Shown one piece after another: positions 38,881-48,166 of a stretch of DNA of 64,000 nucleotides. Both the position numbers and the translations under genes were made by a program. Under the pieces are notes generated by a model. The model saw only the letters and a program-made list of their open reading frames with translations, ran no database searches and had not been told where the DNA came from. Source of the DNA: an uncultured Paracoccaceae bacterium (GTDB lineage Bacteria; Pseudomonadota; Alphaproteobacteria; Rhodobacterales; Rhodobacteraceae); NCBI GenBank assembly GCA_947493335.1, contig CANLQO010000006.1:60393-124392 (forward strand). The letters are read 5' to 3'. How positions within the stretch are numbered: the first letter of the stretch is position 1; every line of letters begins with the position of its first letter.

Positions 38881-40958
38881 AGACGCTCTCCTTCAAGGAC
38901 CCACATTGAATCGGGGAAGGACCATGGCAGCACGACGCCGTGATGCATCAGGTAGCGACCCGAAAGTGTCACAGCGTCCGACTTCAGCACGGGGGTACCG
39001 CGTGACAACACCGGTGCGGCAGTGCGATTGGCCAGATGCACGCGATAGCTCGCCTCGGGATCCAGCCCGGTCAGGCGTAGCGGTCGTGGCGCGATTTGCG
39101 CGCTGGTGGCGGCTTTGCCGGCAAAGACCACAAAGCGGCTGCCGTCGCGGGCCAGTTGCTCTTCGGCCAATACAGCCGGGTCGGCACTATCCAGCCGCAG
39201 GATATCGGCGGTGCGCATCCAGTCCCGGTTGGCCTTCCACCAGCGCGTGACCTCGGTCAAAACGGCCGTTTCATAGTCATCCAGTTCGCGCGGGTCCATT
39301 TCAAACCCCATGTGGCGCTGCGCAGCGACCCATGCCCGGAACGAGATGTCGAAGACCCGGCCAGAGGTGTGGCACTTGCGCGGGCCGACGTGGCTGCCTG
39401 TCACGGCGAGCGGCAGGAACAGGGCTGCGTCATGCTGAATGCGCAGCCGCTCCAGCGCGTCGTTGCTGTCGGACAGCCAGACACGCTGCGTGCGCTGCAT
39501 GATACCAAAGTCGATACGTCCACCACCGCTTGCACAGCTTTCAATCTCGACCAGCGGGAAATCTTTCCGCAGCCGGTCAATCAATGCATAAGATCCGCGG
39601 GTCTGGGCAGCGTCCGGCATCGGCAACACGCGGTTGTGGTCCCATTTGATGTAGTCAATGTCATGCTCTGCCAGGATCGCGGACATGCGGTCGTAAAGGA
39701 AATCGCGCACCTCCGGCAGGGCCATGTTCAGCGCCTTTTGCTGGCGGCCCAGTGTCTGATCTTCGGACCCCAGCGCCCAATCGGGGTGGGCGCGGTGGAT
39801 ATCACTGTCTTCATTGATCATCTCGGGCTCAAACCAGATGCCAAAGGTCATGCCGCAGTGATGGACGTGGTCAATCAGCGGGCCCAGCCCGTCTGGATAT
39901 TTACGCGGATCAACGGTCCAGTCTGACAGGGATCGCGTATCGTCGTCGCGGTTGCCGAACCAGCCGTCGTCAAGCACGAACCGTTCGGCACCCAGATTTG
40001 CGGCGCGCGTGGCGATGTCCTTGAGCACTGGCAGTTTGTGATCGAAATAGACCGCTTCCCAGCAGTTGTAATGCACCGGTCGCTGCACTGATGGCTTGGG
40101 CCATGTGACGATCCTGTCGCGCAGATGCCGCTGAAAGGCGACAGCGCAGCCGTTCAGACCGGTGCTCGAATACGTGATATAAAGCGGCGCGGACTTGAAC
40201 TGCGTATCAGCTTTGGTCTCCATACGGGCGGCGTGACCCCATTGGATCTGGCGGCGACCATCGGCCATCTCCTCGGCCACCATGCGGTGCCCGCCGGACC
40301 AACCATAGTGAAAACCGTAGGCCTCTCCCTTGGTGTTGGTTGCACCAGTGCAGGGCACGATCAGACCCGGGAAATGTTCGTGACCGGTTCGGCCCGTGCG
40401 GTTCTCGCGGTATCGGATACCGGCGGACCAGGCGGTGCGATTGGTCTGAAACTCGCCGCACCAGCGCCCGGAAAAGTCGATCATTTCATCGGATTGTTGC
40501 GGCCCCGGCAGCACGGGTGCGGCCAGCCAGTGCAAATGCACCGGACGCGTCGCATCCAGCACGGTCTGACATGTGATGATGTGAGTGTCGCGGTCAGGCC
40601 GGAACGTGAATGTCAGCGTCAACCCGTTTGCGCTGTCGTCATACGACAGGGATAGCCCGTCGCTGTGATCTTCAGATGCATAGCAAAACTTCGGCAACAG
40701 CGGCGTGCCATCGGTATCGCGCAGGATCAGTCCCGGCTGGCCCGGAAAGCTGCGCGTGGCCTCTGGGCACAATGACAGCGGCGGGTTTTCGTCCAGCATC
40801 CCTCCGGTGACGTCAATCACATGGGCCGCTTGCAAAATCGCCAGGTCTTCGTCTTCTGGCAGGGTCGGGCCCCAATAGACCACCTCTGGAAGGCGGTCGT
40901 TTCGCGCCGCCAGAACAAGCGTCTGGCGGCGATCGTCGAGGCGATACTGTCGTGTCAT
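38877..40958 (-). CDS. GH36 alpha-galactosidase
   Basis: ERFVLDDGWFGNRDDDTRSLSDWTVDPRKYPDGLGPLIDHVHHCGMTFGIWFEPEMINEDSDIHRAHPDWAL...DYIKWDHNR...ESCASGGGRIDFGIMQRTQRVWLSDSNDALER. Confidence 0.96.
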   Translation of the reverse strand: MTRQYRLDDRRQTLVLAARNDRLPEVVYWGPTLPEDEDLAILQAAHVIDVTGGMLDENPPLSLCPEATRSFPGQPGLILRDTDGTPLLPKFCYASEDHSDGLSLSYDDSANGLTLTFTFRPDRDTHIITCQTVLDATRPVHLHWLAAPVLPGPQQSDEMIDFSGRWCGEFQTNRTAWSAGIRYRENRTGRTGHEHFPGLIVPCTGATNTKGEAYGFHYGWSGGHRMVAEEMADGRRQIQWGHAARMETKADTQFKSAPLYITYSSTGLNGCAVAFQRHLRDRIVTWPKPSVQRPVHYNCWEAVYFDHKLPVLKDIATRAANLGAERFVLDDGWFGNRDDDTRSLSDWTVDPRKYPDGLGPLIDHVHHCGMTFGIWFEPEMINEDSDIHRAHPDWALGSEDQTLGRQQKALNMALPEVRDFLYDRMSAILAEHDIDYIKWDHNRVLPMPDAAQTRGSYALIDRLRKDFPLVEIESCASGGGRIDFGIMQRTQRVWLSDSNDALERLRIQHDAALFLPLAVTGSHVGPRKCHTSGRVFDISFRAWVAAQRHMGFEMDPRELDDYETAVLTEVTRWWKANRDWMRTADILRLDSADPAVLAEEQLARDGSRFVVFAGKAATSAQIAPRPLRLTGLDPEASYRVHLANRTAAPVLSRGTPVLKSDAVTLSGRYLMHHGVVLPWSFPDSMWVLEGERL

Positions 40959-40964
40959 ATGGTC

Positions 40965-41813
40965 TTACTTTACGGCGCCAAGCGTGAGGCCAGCGATGAA
41001 ATGTTTTTGCATCAAAAAGAACATCGCAACCGGTGGAAGGGCGGCGACGATCGAACCCGCACTCATCAAATGGTAAGCCGCACGGAACTGGCTGTTGAAC
41101 TCGGTGATGCCAGCCGTCACAGGCTGCGCGTCCGGGCCCTGGGTCAGCACAACGGCCCAGAAGTAGTCGTTCCAGATGAAGGTAAAGATCAGCACGGCCA
41201 AAGCGGCCAGCGCTGGTTTCATCAGCGGCAGGACGACGTACCAGAAGATACGGATTTCGCTGATGCCTTCGACCCGAGCCGCTTCAATCAGTGGGAAGGG
41301 CAGGGCCCGGATAAAGTTACGCATGAATAGCGTGCAGAACCCGGTCTGGAACGCGACGTGGAACAGCACAAGGCCGGTGATTGTGTCGTAAAGCCCCAGA
41401 TCAATCGTCAGATCGCGGACCGGCACCATCAGAATCTGGAACGGCACAAAGTTGCCTGCGATGAACATGAAGAAGATCAGCAGGTTGCCCTTGAAACGGT
41501 AGATGCCAAGCGCAAAGCCCGCCATCGCGGACAGAGCGACCGCACCGATGACGGTGGGCACTGTGATCAGAAGCGAATTGAACAGATACCGCGGCATGTT
41601 CGATTCAAAGAACACCTTGCCGTAGTTGTTGAACATCTCGAACGACGAGGGCAGGCCCCAGAAGTTGCCGTTCACAAAGTCCGCGTCAGGCTTGATCGAA
41701 AAGATGAACACAGCGATCAGCGGCAAGAGCCAGACAATCAGCGCCAGCGGCAGCAGGGTCTGGTAGCCGGCCTGCGCGCCGGCTGACTGTTGTTGGATCG
41801 GACGTGGAAACAT
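40965..41813 (-). CDS. Carbohydrate ABC transporter permease (MalG type)
   Basis: LIEAARVEGISEIRIFWYVVLPLMKPALAALAVLIFTFIWNDYFWAVV EAA motif. Start at MFPRPIQQ. Confidence 0.93.
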   Translation of the reverse strand: MFPRPIQQQSAGAQAGYQTLLPLALIVWLLPLIAVFIFSIKPDADFVNGNFWGLPSSFEMFNNYGKVFFESNMPRYLFNSLLITVPTVIGAVALSAMAGFALGIYRFKGNLLIFFMFIAGNFVPFQILMVPVRDLTIDLGLYDTITGLVLFHVAFQTGFCTLFMRNFIRALPFPLIEAARVEGISEIRIFWYVVLPLMKPALAALAVLIFTFIWNDYFWAVVLTQGPDAQPVTAGITEFNSQFRAAYHLMSAGSIVAALPPVAMFFLMQKHFIAGLTLGAVK

Positions 41814-41814
41814 C

Positions 41815-42759
41815 TTAACGGCCTCCCTTTTCGTCTTGGTACATCGACCACAGGAAGTAGACGATGAAGAACAGCATGATGAAGAACAGCACCACGGCGA
41901 TGGCCGCGCCATAACCCATGCGGAAGCCAAATTCTGACAGCGATTCCTCGAACATGTAGAACGACAGCACGCGGGTTGACCCGAAGGGACCACCATTGGT
42001 CATGACGCTGATCAGGTCAAAAGACCGCAGCGCGCCAATGATCGTCACCACAAAGGCAATGAAGGTCGCTGGCTTAAGCTGCGGCAGGATCACATACCAC
42101 AGCATCTTGTGGCCCTTGGCACCGTCAAGGCGCGCGGCCTCGACCTGCTCGGGGTCCACAGCGTTCAGACCGGTAAGGTACAAGATCATGCAATAGGCCG
42201 TCTGCGGCCAAAGGCCAGCGGCGATAATGCCGTAGGTGGCGGTGTTGGGATTGCCCAGCATGCCGCCCTTGATGTCGATACCGACAAGGCCGGTGATCTG
42301 ATCAAACAGACCATCATTGGGCAGGTAGAACCAGCTGAACACCAGACCGACAACGACCTGAGAGATCACGAAGGGGAAGAAGAAAAGCGACTTGTAAAGC
42401 CGGATGCCTGTCACCGTCTGGTTCAGGAAAAGCGAAATGAACAGACCCATCGGAATGGCCAAGAGGTAAAGCACCAGCCACTTGAGGTTGTTCCAGAACG
42501 AAACCTCGAATTTGCGGTCCATGTTCTGTTCGCCAATGCCCAGCAAACGCTCATAGTTGGCTGTGCCAACCCATGTGGCCTCACCCAGACCATCCCACTG
42601 GTGGAATGAAATCCAGAACGACTGGCCAATTGGAATGATGACGTAAATCGCAAAAAAGAACATCGCCGGGGCCAGGAACAGCCACGGTGTGATCGCAATC
42701 TCGTTGCGTTTGTACCAACCGCGCTCTGCGCGGGTACCGTTCGTTGTGACGGATGACAT
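41815..42759 (-). CDS. Carbohydrate ABC transporter permease (MalF type)
   Basis: EQVEAARLDGAKGHKMLWYVILPQLKPATFIAFVVTIIGALRSFDLI. Confidence 0.93.
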   Translation of the reverse strand: MSSVTTNGTRAERGWYKRNEIAITPWLFLAPAMFFFAIYVIIPIGQSFWISFHQWDGLGEATWVGTANYERLLGIGEQNMDRKFEVSFWNNLKWLVLYLLAIPMGLFISLFLNQTVTGIRLYKSLFFFPFVISQVVVGLVFSWFYLPNDGLFDQITGLVGIDIKGGMLGNPNTATYGIIAAGLWPQTAYCMILYLTGLNAVDPEQVEAARLDGAKGHKMLWYVILPQLKPATFIAFVVTIIGALRSFDLISVMTNGGPFGSTRVLSFYMFEESLSEFGFRMGYGAAIAVVLFFIMLFFIVYFLWSMYQDEKGGR

Positions 42760-42871
42760 GGTTTTCCTCCCTGGCGGTCAACACATGCGAAAACCCCGGT
42801 ATGGGCTTGCGGATGGGTTGGTGTGGCTGGGATAGGGTGGGCAAAGCTGCCCACCCCGATTGTCGTTTGGC

Positions 42872-44131
42872 TTACTGGTAGATGCGCTGACGTGCTTCTT
42901 CCATGCGGGCCAGGATGTCGTCCAGATTGTCCGGGAACACCATGAACTCCTGCAGGCCTTCCATGCCGACCGACGCCATTTCGGCGGGGAAGTCACGGTC
43001 AAAGAACTGCATGATGCCGCCAGATGCATTGTTGGACAGCATCTCAAAGCCTTCCTGAATGAACTTGTCGTCCGACACAGAAGCGTTGGCGTTCACAGGC
43101 AACTGACCCAAAGCGTCACCACCATTGATTTCGGACTGAACGTCAGCCGAAGTCACGAACCGCAGGAATTCTTTTGCGGCTTCAACGTTCTGTGCGCCAG
43201 AGGCGATGTGGAACGTGTCGGTTGGTGCATCTTCTGCAGGTGCGACGTCAGGGTTGATCGTCGGGAACTGGTAGAAGTCCAGCTGATCGTCTGTCAGGCC
43301 ACCGTCACGGAATGCCGCGACAGAGAAGTTACCCATCAGATAAGCGGTTGCTTCGCCGTCCACCATGAAGGGCATGGCTTCCTGCCAGCTATAGGACTGG
43401 TGATCTTCGATGAAGGCCCCCATGTCGATCAGCTGACGCCAGTTGGCGAAAGTCTGCTTCACACGGTCGTCGGTCCACTCGATCTCGCCGTTGGCCAGCT
43501 GGATGTGGAAGTCATAACCGTTGGTGCGGCTGTTGATGTAGTCAAACCAGCCACCCGCAGTCCACAGGAACTTGGAACCGATGGTGTAGCACTTGCGCCC
43601 GCTGTCGATGATCGCCTGGCAGTTTGCCAGCTCTTCTTCCCAGGTCGCAGGCTCGGTCAGGCCCAGCTCTTCAAAGATGTCTTTGCGGTAGTAAACACCC
43701 CACTGGTAGTAAGTGTAGGGCACGCCCCACTGCTTGCCATCCAGCGTCATCGCACCCTTGGTGGATGACAGCGCCTCGAACTCGGGCTCGGCCCAGAGGT
43801 CAGAGATGTCCATGAACAGGCCAGCGTCGACATAGGGTGTCATCCGCGTTGCGGCGTACCAGTTCACAACGTCCGGCGGGTTGGCGCCAAGTGCGTTGCG
43901 GATCTGGGTCTTCCAGGCTTCGCGGTCAACGATTGTCAGTTCGACGGTCAGGTCGTCGTGCATGGCGTCAAAGTCTGCCGCCAGCTTTTCCATCACCGCG
44001 CGCGGTGCCGGGTTCGACATGTCCGAGATGATACGCAATTCGCCCGACAGCGCGTGGCTGTCAGCGGTTGCGGTTGTTGCTACGCCAGCAGCAACCAACG
44101 CCGCAAGCGACGTCTTGAGAATGGAATGCAT
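42872..44131 (-). CDS. Carbohydrate ABC transporter substrate-binding protein
   Basis: Signal peptide MHSILKTSLAALVAAGVATTATADSHA; LRIISDMSNPAPRAVMEKLAADFDAMHDDLTVELTIVDREAWKTQIRNAL. Confidence 0.93.
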   Translation of the reverse strand: MHSILKTSLAALVAAGVATTATADSHALSGELRIISDMSNPAPRAVMEKLAADFDAMHDDLTVELTIVDREAWKTQIRNALGANPPDVVNWYAATRMTPYVDAGLFMDISDLWAEPEFEALSSTKGAMTLDGKQWGVPYTYYQWGVYYRKDIFEELGLTEPATWEEELANCQAIIDSGRKCYTIGSKFLWTAGGWFDYINSRTNGYDFHIQLANGEIEWTDDRVKQTFANWRQLIDMGAFIEDHQSYSWQEAMPFMVDGEATAYLMGNFSVAAFRDGGLTDDQLDFYQFPTINPDVAPAEDAPTDTFHIASGAQNVEAAKEFLRFVTSADVQSEINGGDALGQLPVNANASVSDDKFIQEGFEMLSNNASGGIMQFFDRDFPAEMASVGMEGLQEFMVFPDNLDDILARMEEARQRIYQ

Positions 44132-44170
44132 GGTGTCCTCCCTAGGTGCTTCCATTGAATGTCCAGGTCT

Positions 44171-44199
44171 CAATATTTGAAACTTGGTTTTGGATATTG
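44171..44199. promoter_or_regulatory. Imperfect palindrome, candidate IclR operator
   Basis: CAATATttgAAACttgGTTTtggATATTG; 13-nt arms, 10 of 13 paired. Confidence 0.5.
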
Positions 44200-44295
44200 A
44201 TACTAAACTGCGACTCACCTAAGCTTGTCAACAGCCCAGGCCATCAAATCGCAATCGGGAGGAGCGCGAAGTTGGCCCCAGGCGGGAGGAACACC

Positions 44296-45099
44296 GTGGC
44301 ACGCGAAGCCGGAGACGGAACAGTAGGCAAAGCGCTGGAAGTGCTGGAACAGGTCGCCGACTTTGGCAGACCCGTCCGGTTCACGGAAGTGCTTGCGAAA
44401 TCGGACTTTCCCAAGCCGACGCTGTACCGCTTTATGCAGACCCTGACCAACCAGCGCATGCTTGATTATGACGCTGAGCGTCAGACCTATTCGCCGGGCG
44501 GACGTCTGGTGCGCCTTGCCCACGCGGCCTGGGCGCAATCGTCATTGGCGCGGGTTGCGCGCCCGCATCTTCTGGCACTTAGCGCGGCGACCGGCGAAAC
44601 GGTTCATCTCGCCCAGCTTGATTCGGCACAGGTCCTTTACCTCGACAAACTCAACGCCGCTCAGCCGGTTGAAATGTATAGTCAGGCCGGAAAGGTCGGA
44701 CCGGTCTATTGCACTGGTGTCGGCAAAGTCATGCTGGCGCATTTGCCATCTGAAATGGCTGCCGATGTGATCGACCAGCAATCGTTTCACGCCTTCACCG
44801 AACACACGCTGCCGGATGCAAAGGCACTGGTCAAAGAGCTAAGAGAGATCAGAGATCACGGTTACGGCTTTGACCGAGAAGAGCACGAGCCGGGTATTAT
44901 TTGCATCGCGGCCCCCATTTTGACCGACCAAAATCGCGTCTTGGGCGCGATCTCGGTCACCAGCACGACAAGTCGCACCAACCTCGCAGGGCTGGAAGCA
45001 CAGCTTCCAATTCTGCAGGACATTGCGGCATCCATTGCGGGAGAGGCCCAGGCCTGGAACTTTCCCGATCACACCAAACAGCCACAATCAGGGATTTGA
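44296..45099 (+). CDS. IclR-family transcriptional regulator
   Basis: GTVGKALEVLEQVADFGRPVRFTEVLAKSDFPKPTLYRFMQTLTNQRML...GKVMLAHLP. GTG start 44296 preceded by GGGAGGA. Confidence 0.9.
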   Translation: MAREAGDGTVGKALEVLEQVADFGRPVRFTEVLAKSDFPKPTLYRFMQTLTNQRMLDYDAERQTYSPGGRLVRLAHAAWAQSSLARVARPHLLALSAATGETVHLAQLDSAQVLYLDKLNAAQPVEMYSQAGKVGPVYCTGVGKVMLAHLPSEMAADVIDQQSFHAFTEHTLPDAKALVKELREIRDHGYGFDREEHEPGIICIAAPILTDQNRVLGAISVTSTTSRTNLAGLEAQLPILQDIAASIAGEAQAWNFPDHTKQPQSGI

Positions 45100-45102
45100 A
45101 TT

Positions 45103-46167
45103 ATGTCACGGGTCACACTGAAGAACGCGATCAAGCGCTACGGCGATGTCCAAGTGATCCACGGGATCGACCTTGAAATCAACGACGGTGAATTCTGCGT
45201 TTTTGTTGGCCCCTCGGGCTGCGGTAAGTCGACGCTGCTGCGCATGGTCGCCGGTTTGGAAGAGACCAGCGACGGCAACATTCACATCGGTGAGCGGGAC
45301 GTGACCAAGCTTGACCCGTCAGAGCGCGGCGTGGCGATGGTGTTCCAGACCTACGCGCTTTACCCGCATATGACCGTCAAGGATAACATGGGGTTCGGCC
45401 TGAAGATGAATGGCCACCCCAAGTCGGAGATCGAAAGCAAAGTGGCCGAGGCGACGCGCATCCTGAAGCTTGAGCCTTATCTTGACCGCAAACCCGCAGC
45501 CCTCTCGGGTGGTCAGCGTCAGCGTGTGTCGATCGGCCGTGCCATTGTGCGCGGGCCAGAGGTGTTCCTGTTTGACGAACCATTGTCCAACCTTGATGCG
45601 GAATTGCGGGTTGAGATGCGGGTCGAAATCGCACGTCTGCACAAGGAAATCGGCGCCACGATGATCTATGTGACCCACGATCAGGTCGAGGCGATGACGC
45701 TTGCTGACAAGATCGTTGTGTTGCGTCTTGGCGTGATCGAACAGGTCGGCGCACCAATGGATCTTTATCGCGATCCCGACAACAAATTCGTTGCAGGCTT
45801 TATCGGATCCCCGGCGATGAACTTCATGAGCGGCAAGGTCGTTGATGGCGGCGTAGAAGTCCCCGCGCTCAAGCAGGTGATACCTGCCGAACTCGCGGCA
45901 GCGCACAAGGGCCGCGCGGTCAGCGCTGGTCTGCGGCCCGAGCATCTGTTGATCGACCCCGCCGCTGACACGCTGCGCGTTGATCTGACCGAAAGTCTGG
46001 GCGGGGTGTCCTATGCCTATCTGGTGTCCGATGACACCGGTGAGCGGATCGTGGTCGAAGAGCGCGGCGATGTTCGCGTCAGCGAAGGCGACCGTGTTGG
46101 TCTGACGTTTGAGGCGTCACGCCTTTATCTCTTTGACGCGGAAACCGAACAGCGCATTCGCAGCTAA
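45103..46167 (+). CDS. Sugar ABC transporter ATP-binding protein (UgpC/MsmK type)
   Basis: Walker A GPSGCGKST, LSGGQRQRVSIGRAI, VTHDQVEAMTLADKIVVL, C-terminal TOBE region. Confidence 0.94.
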   Translation: MSRVTLKNAIKRYGDVQVIHGIDLEINDGEFCVFVGPSGCGKSTLLRMVAGLEETSDGNIHIGERDVTKLDPSERGVAMVFQTYALYPHMTVKDNMGFGLKMNGHPKSEIESKVAEATRILKLEPYLDRKPAALSGGQRQRVSIGRAIVRGPEVFLFDEPLSNLDAELRVEMRVEIARLHKEIGATMIYVTHDQVEAMTLADKIVVLRLGVIEQVGAPMDLYRDPDNKFVAGFIGSPAMNFMSGKVVDGGVEVPALKQVIPAELAAAHKGRAVSAGLRPEHLLIDPAADTLRVDLTESLGGVSYAYLVSDDTGERIVVEERGDVRVSEGDRVGLTFEASRLYLFDAETEQRIRS

Positions 46168-46724
46168 CCTGCCGCTTTGCGCAGGCGGCTGAGGGTGACG
46201 GGGGTCATTCCCAGATAGGCGGCGATGAGGTGATGAGGGAACTGTCCCTCTGCGCCCGGATGGGCCTGCCGAAACCAAATGAGCCGTTCTTTGGCAGGTA
46301 AGGCGGCAAGCGCCCATTCACGGGCGCTGCGCGCGACCAGTTCGGCATGCAGAGCGGCATTTCCCCATGCGCGAATATCGGCGTCCGCCACCATCAGATC
46401 CTGTAGGCGCGAGGCCGGGAGCCGGGCAACGGCACCGGGGGCAAGCATTTCGATCGTAACATGGCTGATGCCGTCCTGAGTACGGGCGATATGTGGCGTG
46501 ACGATGCAGGGGGCAGCAAAAAGACCGGTGCAGATCCTGCGGCCATCGGGGTCAGAAATATGTGCGGCGGCAAGCCCTGCCAGCAAGAGTATCTCATCCT
46601 CGGAAGGGCCACCTTGTTCAACGATCACAGCAGCTTGCGGCACGTAAGCCGCGCGAAACGCGGCACGCAATTGCGCGGCTGGACCCGCGGGCAGGGATGA
46701 CAAAAGGCAATTGGCACGGTCCAT
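46164..46724 (-). CDS. Crp/Fnr-family regulator
   Basis: cNMP-binding-like N-terminus; C-terminal ERLIWFRQAHPGAEGQFPHHLIAAYLGMTPVTLSRLRK HTH. Confidence 0.8.
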   Translation of the reverse strand: MDRANCLLSSLPAGPAAQLRAAFRAAYVPQAAVIVEQGGPSEDEILLLAGLAAAHISDPDGRRICTGLFAAPCIVTPHIARTQDGISHVTIEMLAPGAVARLPASRLQDLMVADADIRAWGNAALHAELVARSAREWALAALPAKERLIWFRQAHPGAEGQFPHHLIAAYLGMTPVTLSRLRKAAG

Positions 46725-46821
46725 GGTGCGACCTCAAAAGAATTTGCGCGGTCTTAACGGATGATAATGCGGCGAATGGGGCCGGGTGGCTAGAGTGGCC
46801 CACCCAACACAGGAATTTCCC

Positions 46822-47382
46822 ATGCCCGACCCATCAAAGCTTTCCCATCTGATCGTCGTGACTGCCCTGACCGGCGCGCTTTATGTGGCGATGGTTTTGG
46901 GCCCTTTGGAGGCGTTGCGCGGGCTGGCAAATGCGCCGCCGATGGATATGCGGCCGCTTGGCTATCAGCCGTCGGAAGTGCGTGCATTTCTGGATGCGAT
47001 CGGGGTGGCGGGGCGTGATCTATATCTGTGGCGCCAAATACCGATGGACATGATCTATCCGGGGTTTCTGGCACTGACGCTGGGCGGATGGCTGCGGTGG
47101 ATGGGGCGACGCGGGGCCGGCGTGGCGCTGTGTGTTGCCCTTTGTGACTATGTCGAAAACCTGTTGATCGTTGTGATGATCTGGCAGTTTCCAAATGTTC
47201 CCGATGCGGTCGTCTGGGGGGCATCGGGGGCGACGATGATCAAATCCGGATTGAGCACCGTCGCGTTTTGCTGGGTTTTGATAGCCGCAGGGCTTAGCGT
47301 TTGCCGTAGTAGAGGCCGACAACATGTTCGGCTTGCGCGAAAAAGAGCCAGCGCAGACACAAAACGCCCGCGATATGGCTGA
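46822..47382 (+). CDS. Hypothetical membrane protein
   Basis: MPDPSKLSHLIVVTALTGALYVAMVLGPLEALRG... several TM helices; 3' end overlaps soeC antisense. Confidence 0.55.
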   Translation: MPDPSKLSHLIVVTALTGALYVAMVLGPLEALRGLANAPPMDMRPLGYQPSEVRAFLDAIGVAGRDLYLWRQIPMDMIYPGFLALTLGGWLRWMGRRGAGVALCVALCDYVENLLIVVMIWQFPNVPDAVVWGASGATMIKSGLSTVAFCWVLIAAGLSVCRSRGRQHVRLARKRASADTKRPRYG

Positions 47383-48166
47383 GCACTGCCAGCACTGCGG
47401 TGACGTGATTGACCCCCAACAGCAGGATCGCAATTGGGACAGCGAATGCCAAAAGCATTGTGATCAGACGCAGTTGCGTTGCATGTTTGCGACCGACGAC
47501 ATGCACGAATTCCTTCAGCAGATAGTTCGTGCCGGTATGCGGCGGCTCAAACGCGCGAACGGCGCCGATGTTGCCAAGCCCGGTTGCGGTGGCAAGGCTG
47601 GAGCCGCTTTCTTTCAGGCGCGTATCTCCGAAATACCAGGCGGCGATCTGCACCGCAGCGGCCACCAAAAGCAGCAGCAGCGCGATTGCCACACGGCCCG
47701 ACAAGAGCGCCCCGCCACCCAGCGACAATGTCAGAAACAGCGCAGGTGTGGTCCAATGGTTCCAACGTGGCACAGTCTTGAGCTGGGTGTAGATCATCGA
47801 CGTAGTGAACACCGTGGCCAAAGCACCGAGCGCCCCAAGCCAGCCCAGAAGTGACCATTGCGCGCCCAAAAACACAAGGCCCGCGCCATATAACGCCATG
47901 ATAAGTAACGTGAAAACGGCAGCGACCCCTTCACGCGATAGCCAAGACGACCGCCACTGGCTAAACGCCTTGATCGCCCGCTCGGGGTGACCAAGGTGAA
48001 AAGTCGAGGCGATCAGACCGCCCACGGCCATGACATAGGCGATGGCAAAAAACACAAATGCGATCCAGCCTGTGGGGGCTGACCCATCGATGCCAAGCCA
48101 GAACAACAGACCAAATCCTAACCCAGAGAAGGTTGTGAAAACGATAACTGACGGTGCGGGATGCAT
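47294..48166 (-). CDS. soeC: DmsC/NrfD-type membrane anchor subunit, probable sulfite dehydrogenase subunit C
   Basis: MHPAPSVIVFTTFSGLGFGLLFWLGI...STFHLGHPERAIKAFSQWRSSWLSREG; operon with SoeA/SoeB homologs. Confidence 0.85.
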   Translation of the reverse strand: MHPAPSVIVFTTFSGLGFGLLFWLGIDGSAPTGWIAFVFFAIAYVMAVGGLIASTFHLGHPERAIKAFSQWRSSWLSREGVAAVFTLLIMALYGAGLVFLGAQWSLLGWLGALGALATVFTTSMIYTQLKTVPRWNHWTTPALFLTLSLGGGALLSGRVAIALLLLLVAAAVQIAAWYFGDTRLKESGSSLATATGLGNIGAVRAFEPPHTGTNYLLKEFVHVVGRKHATQLRLITMLLAFAVPIAILLLGVNHVTAVLAVLSHIAGVLCLRWLFFAQAEHVVGLYYGKR

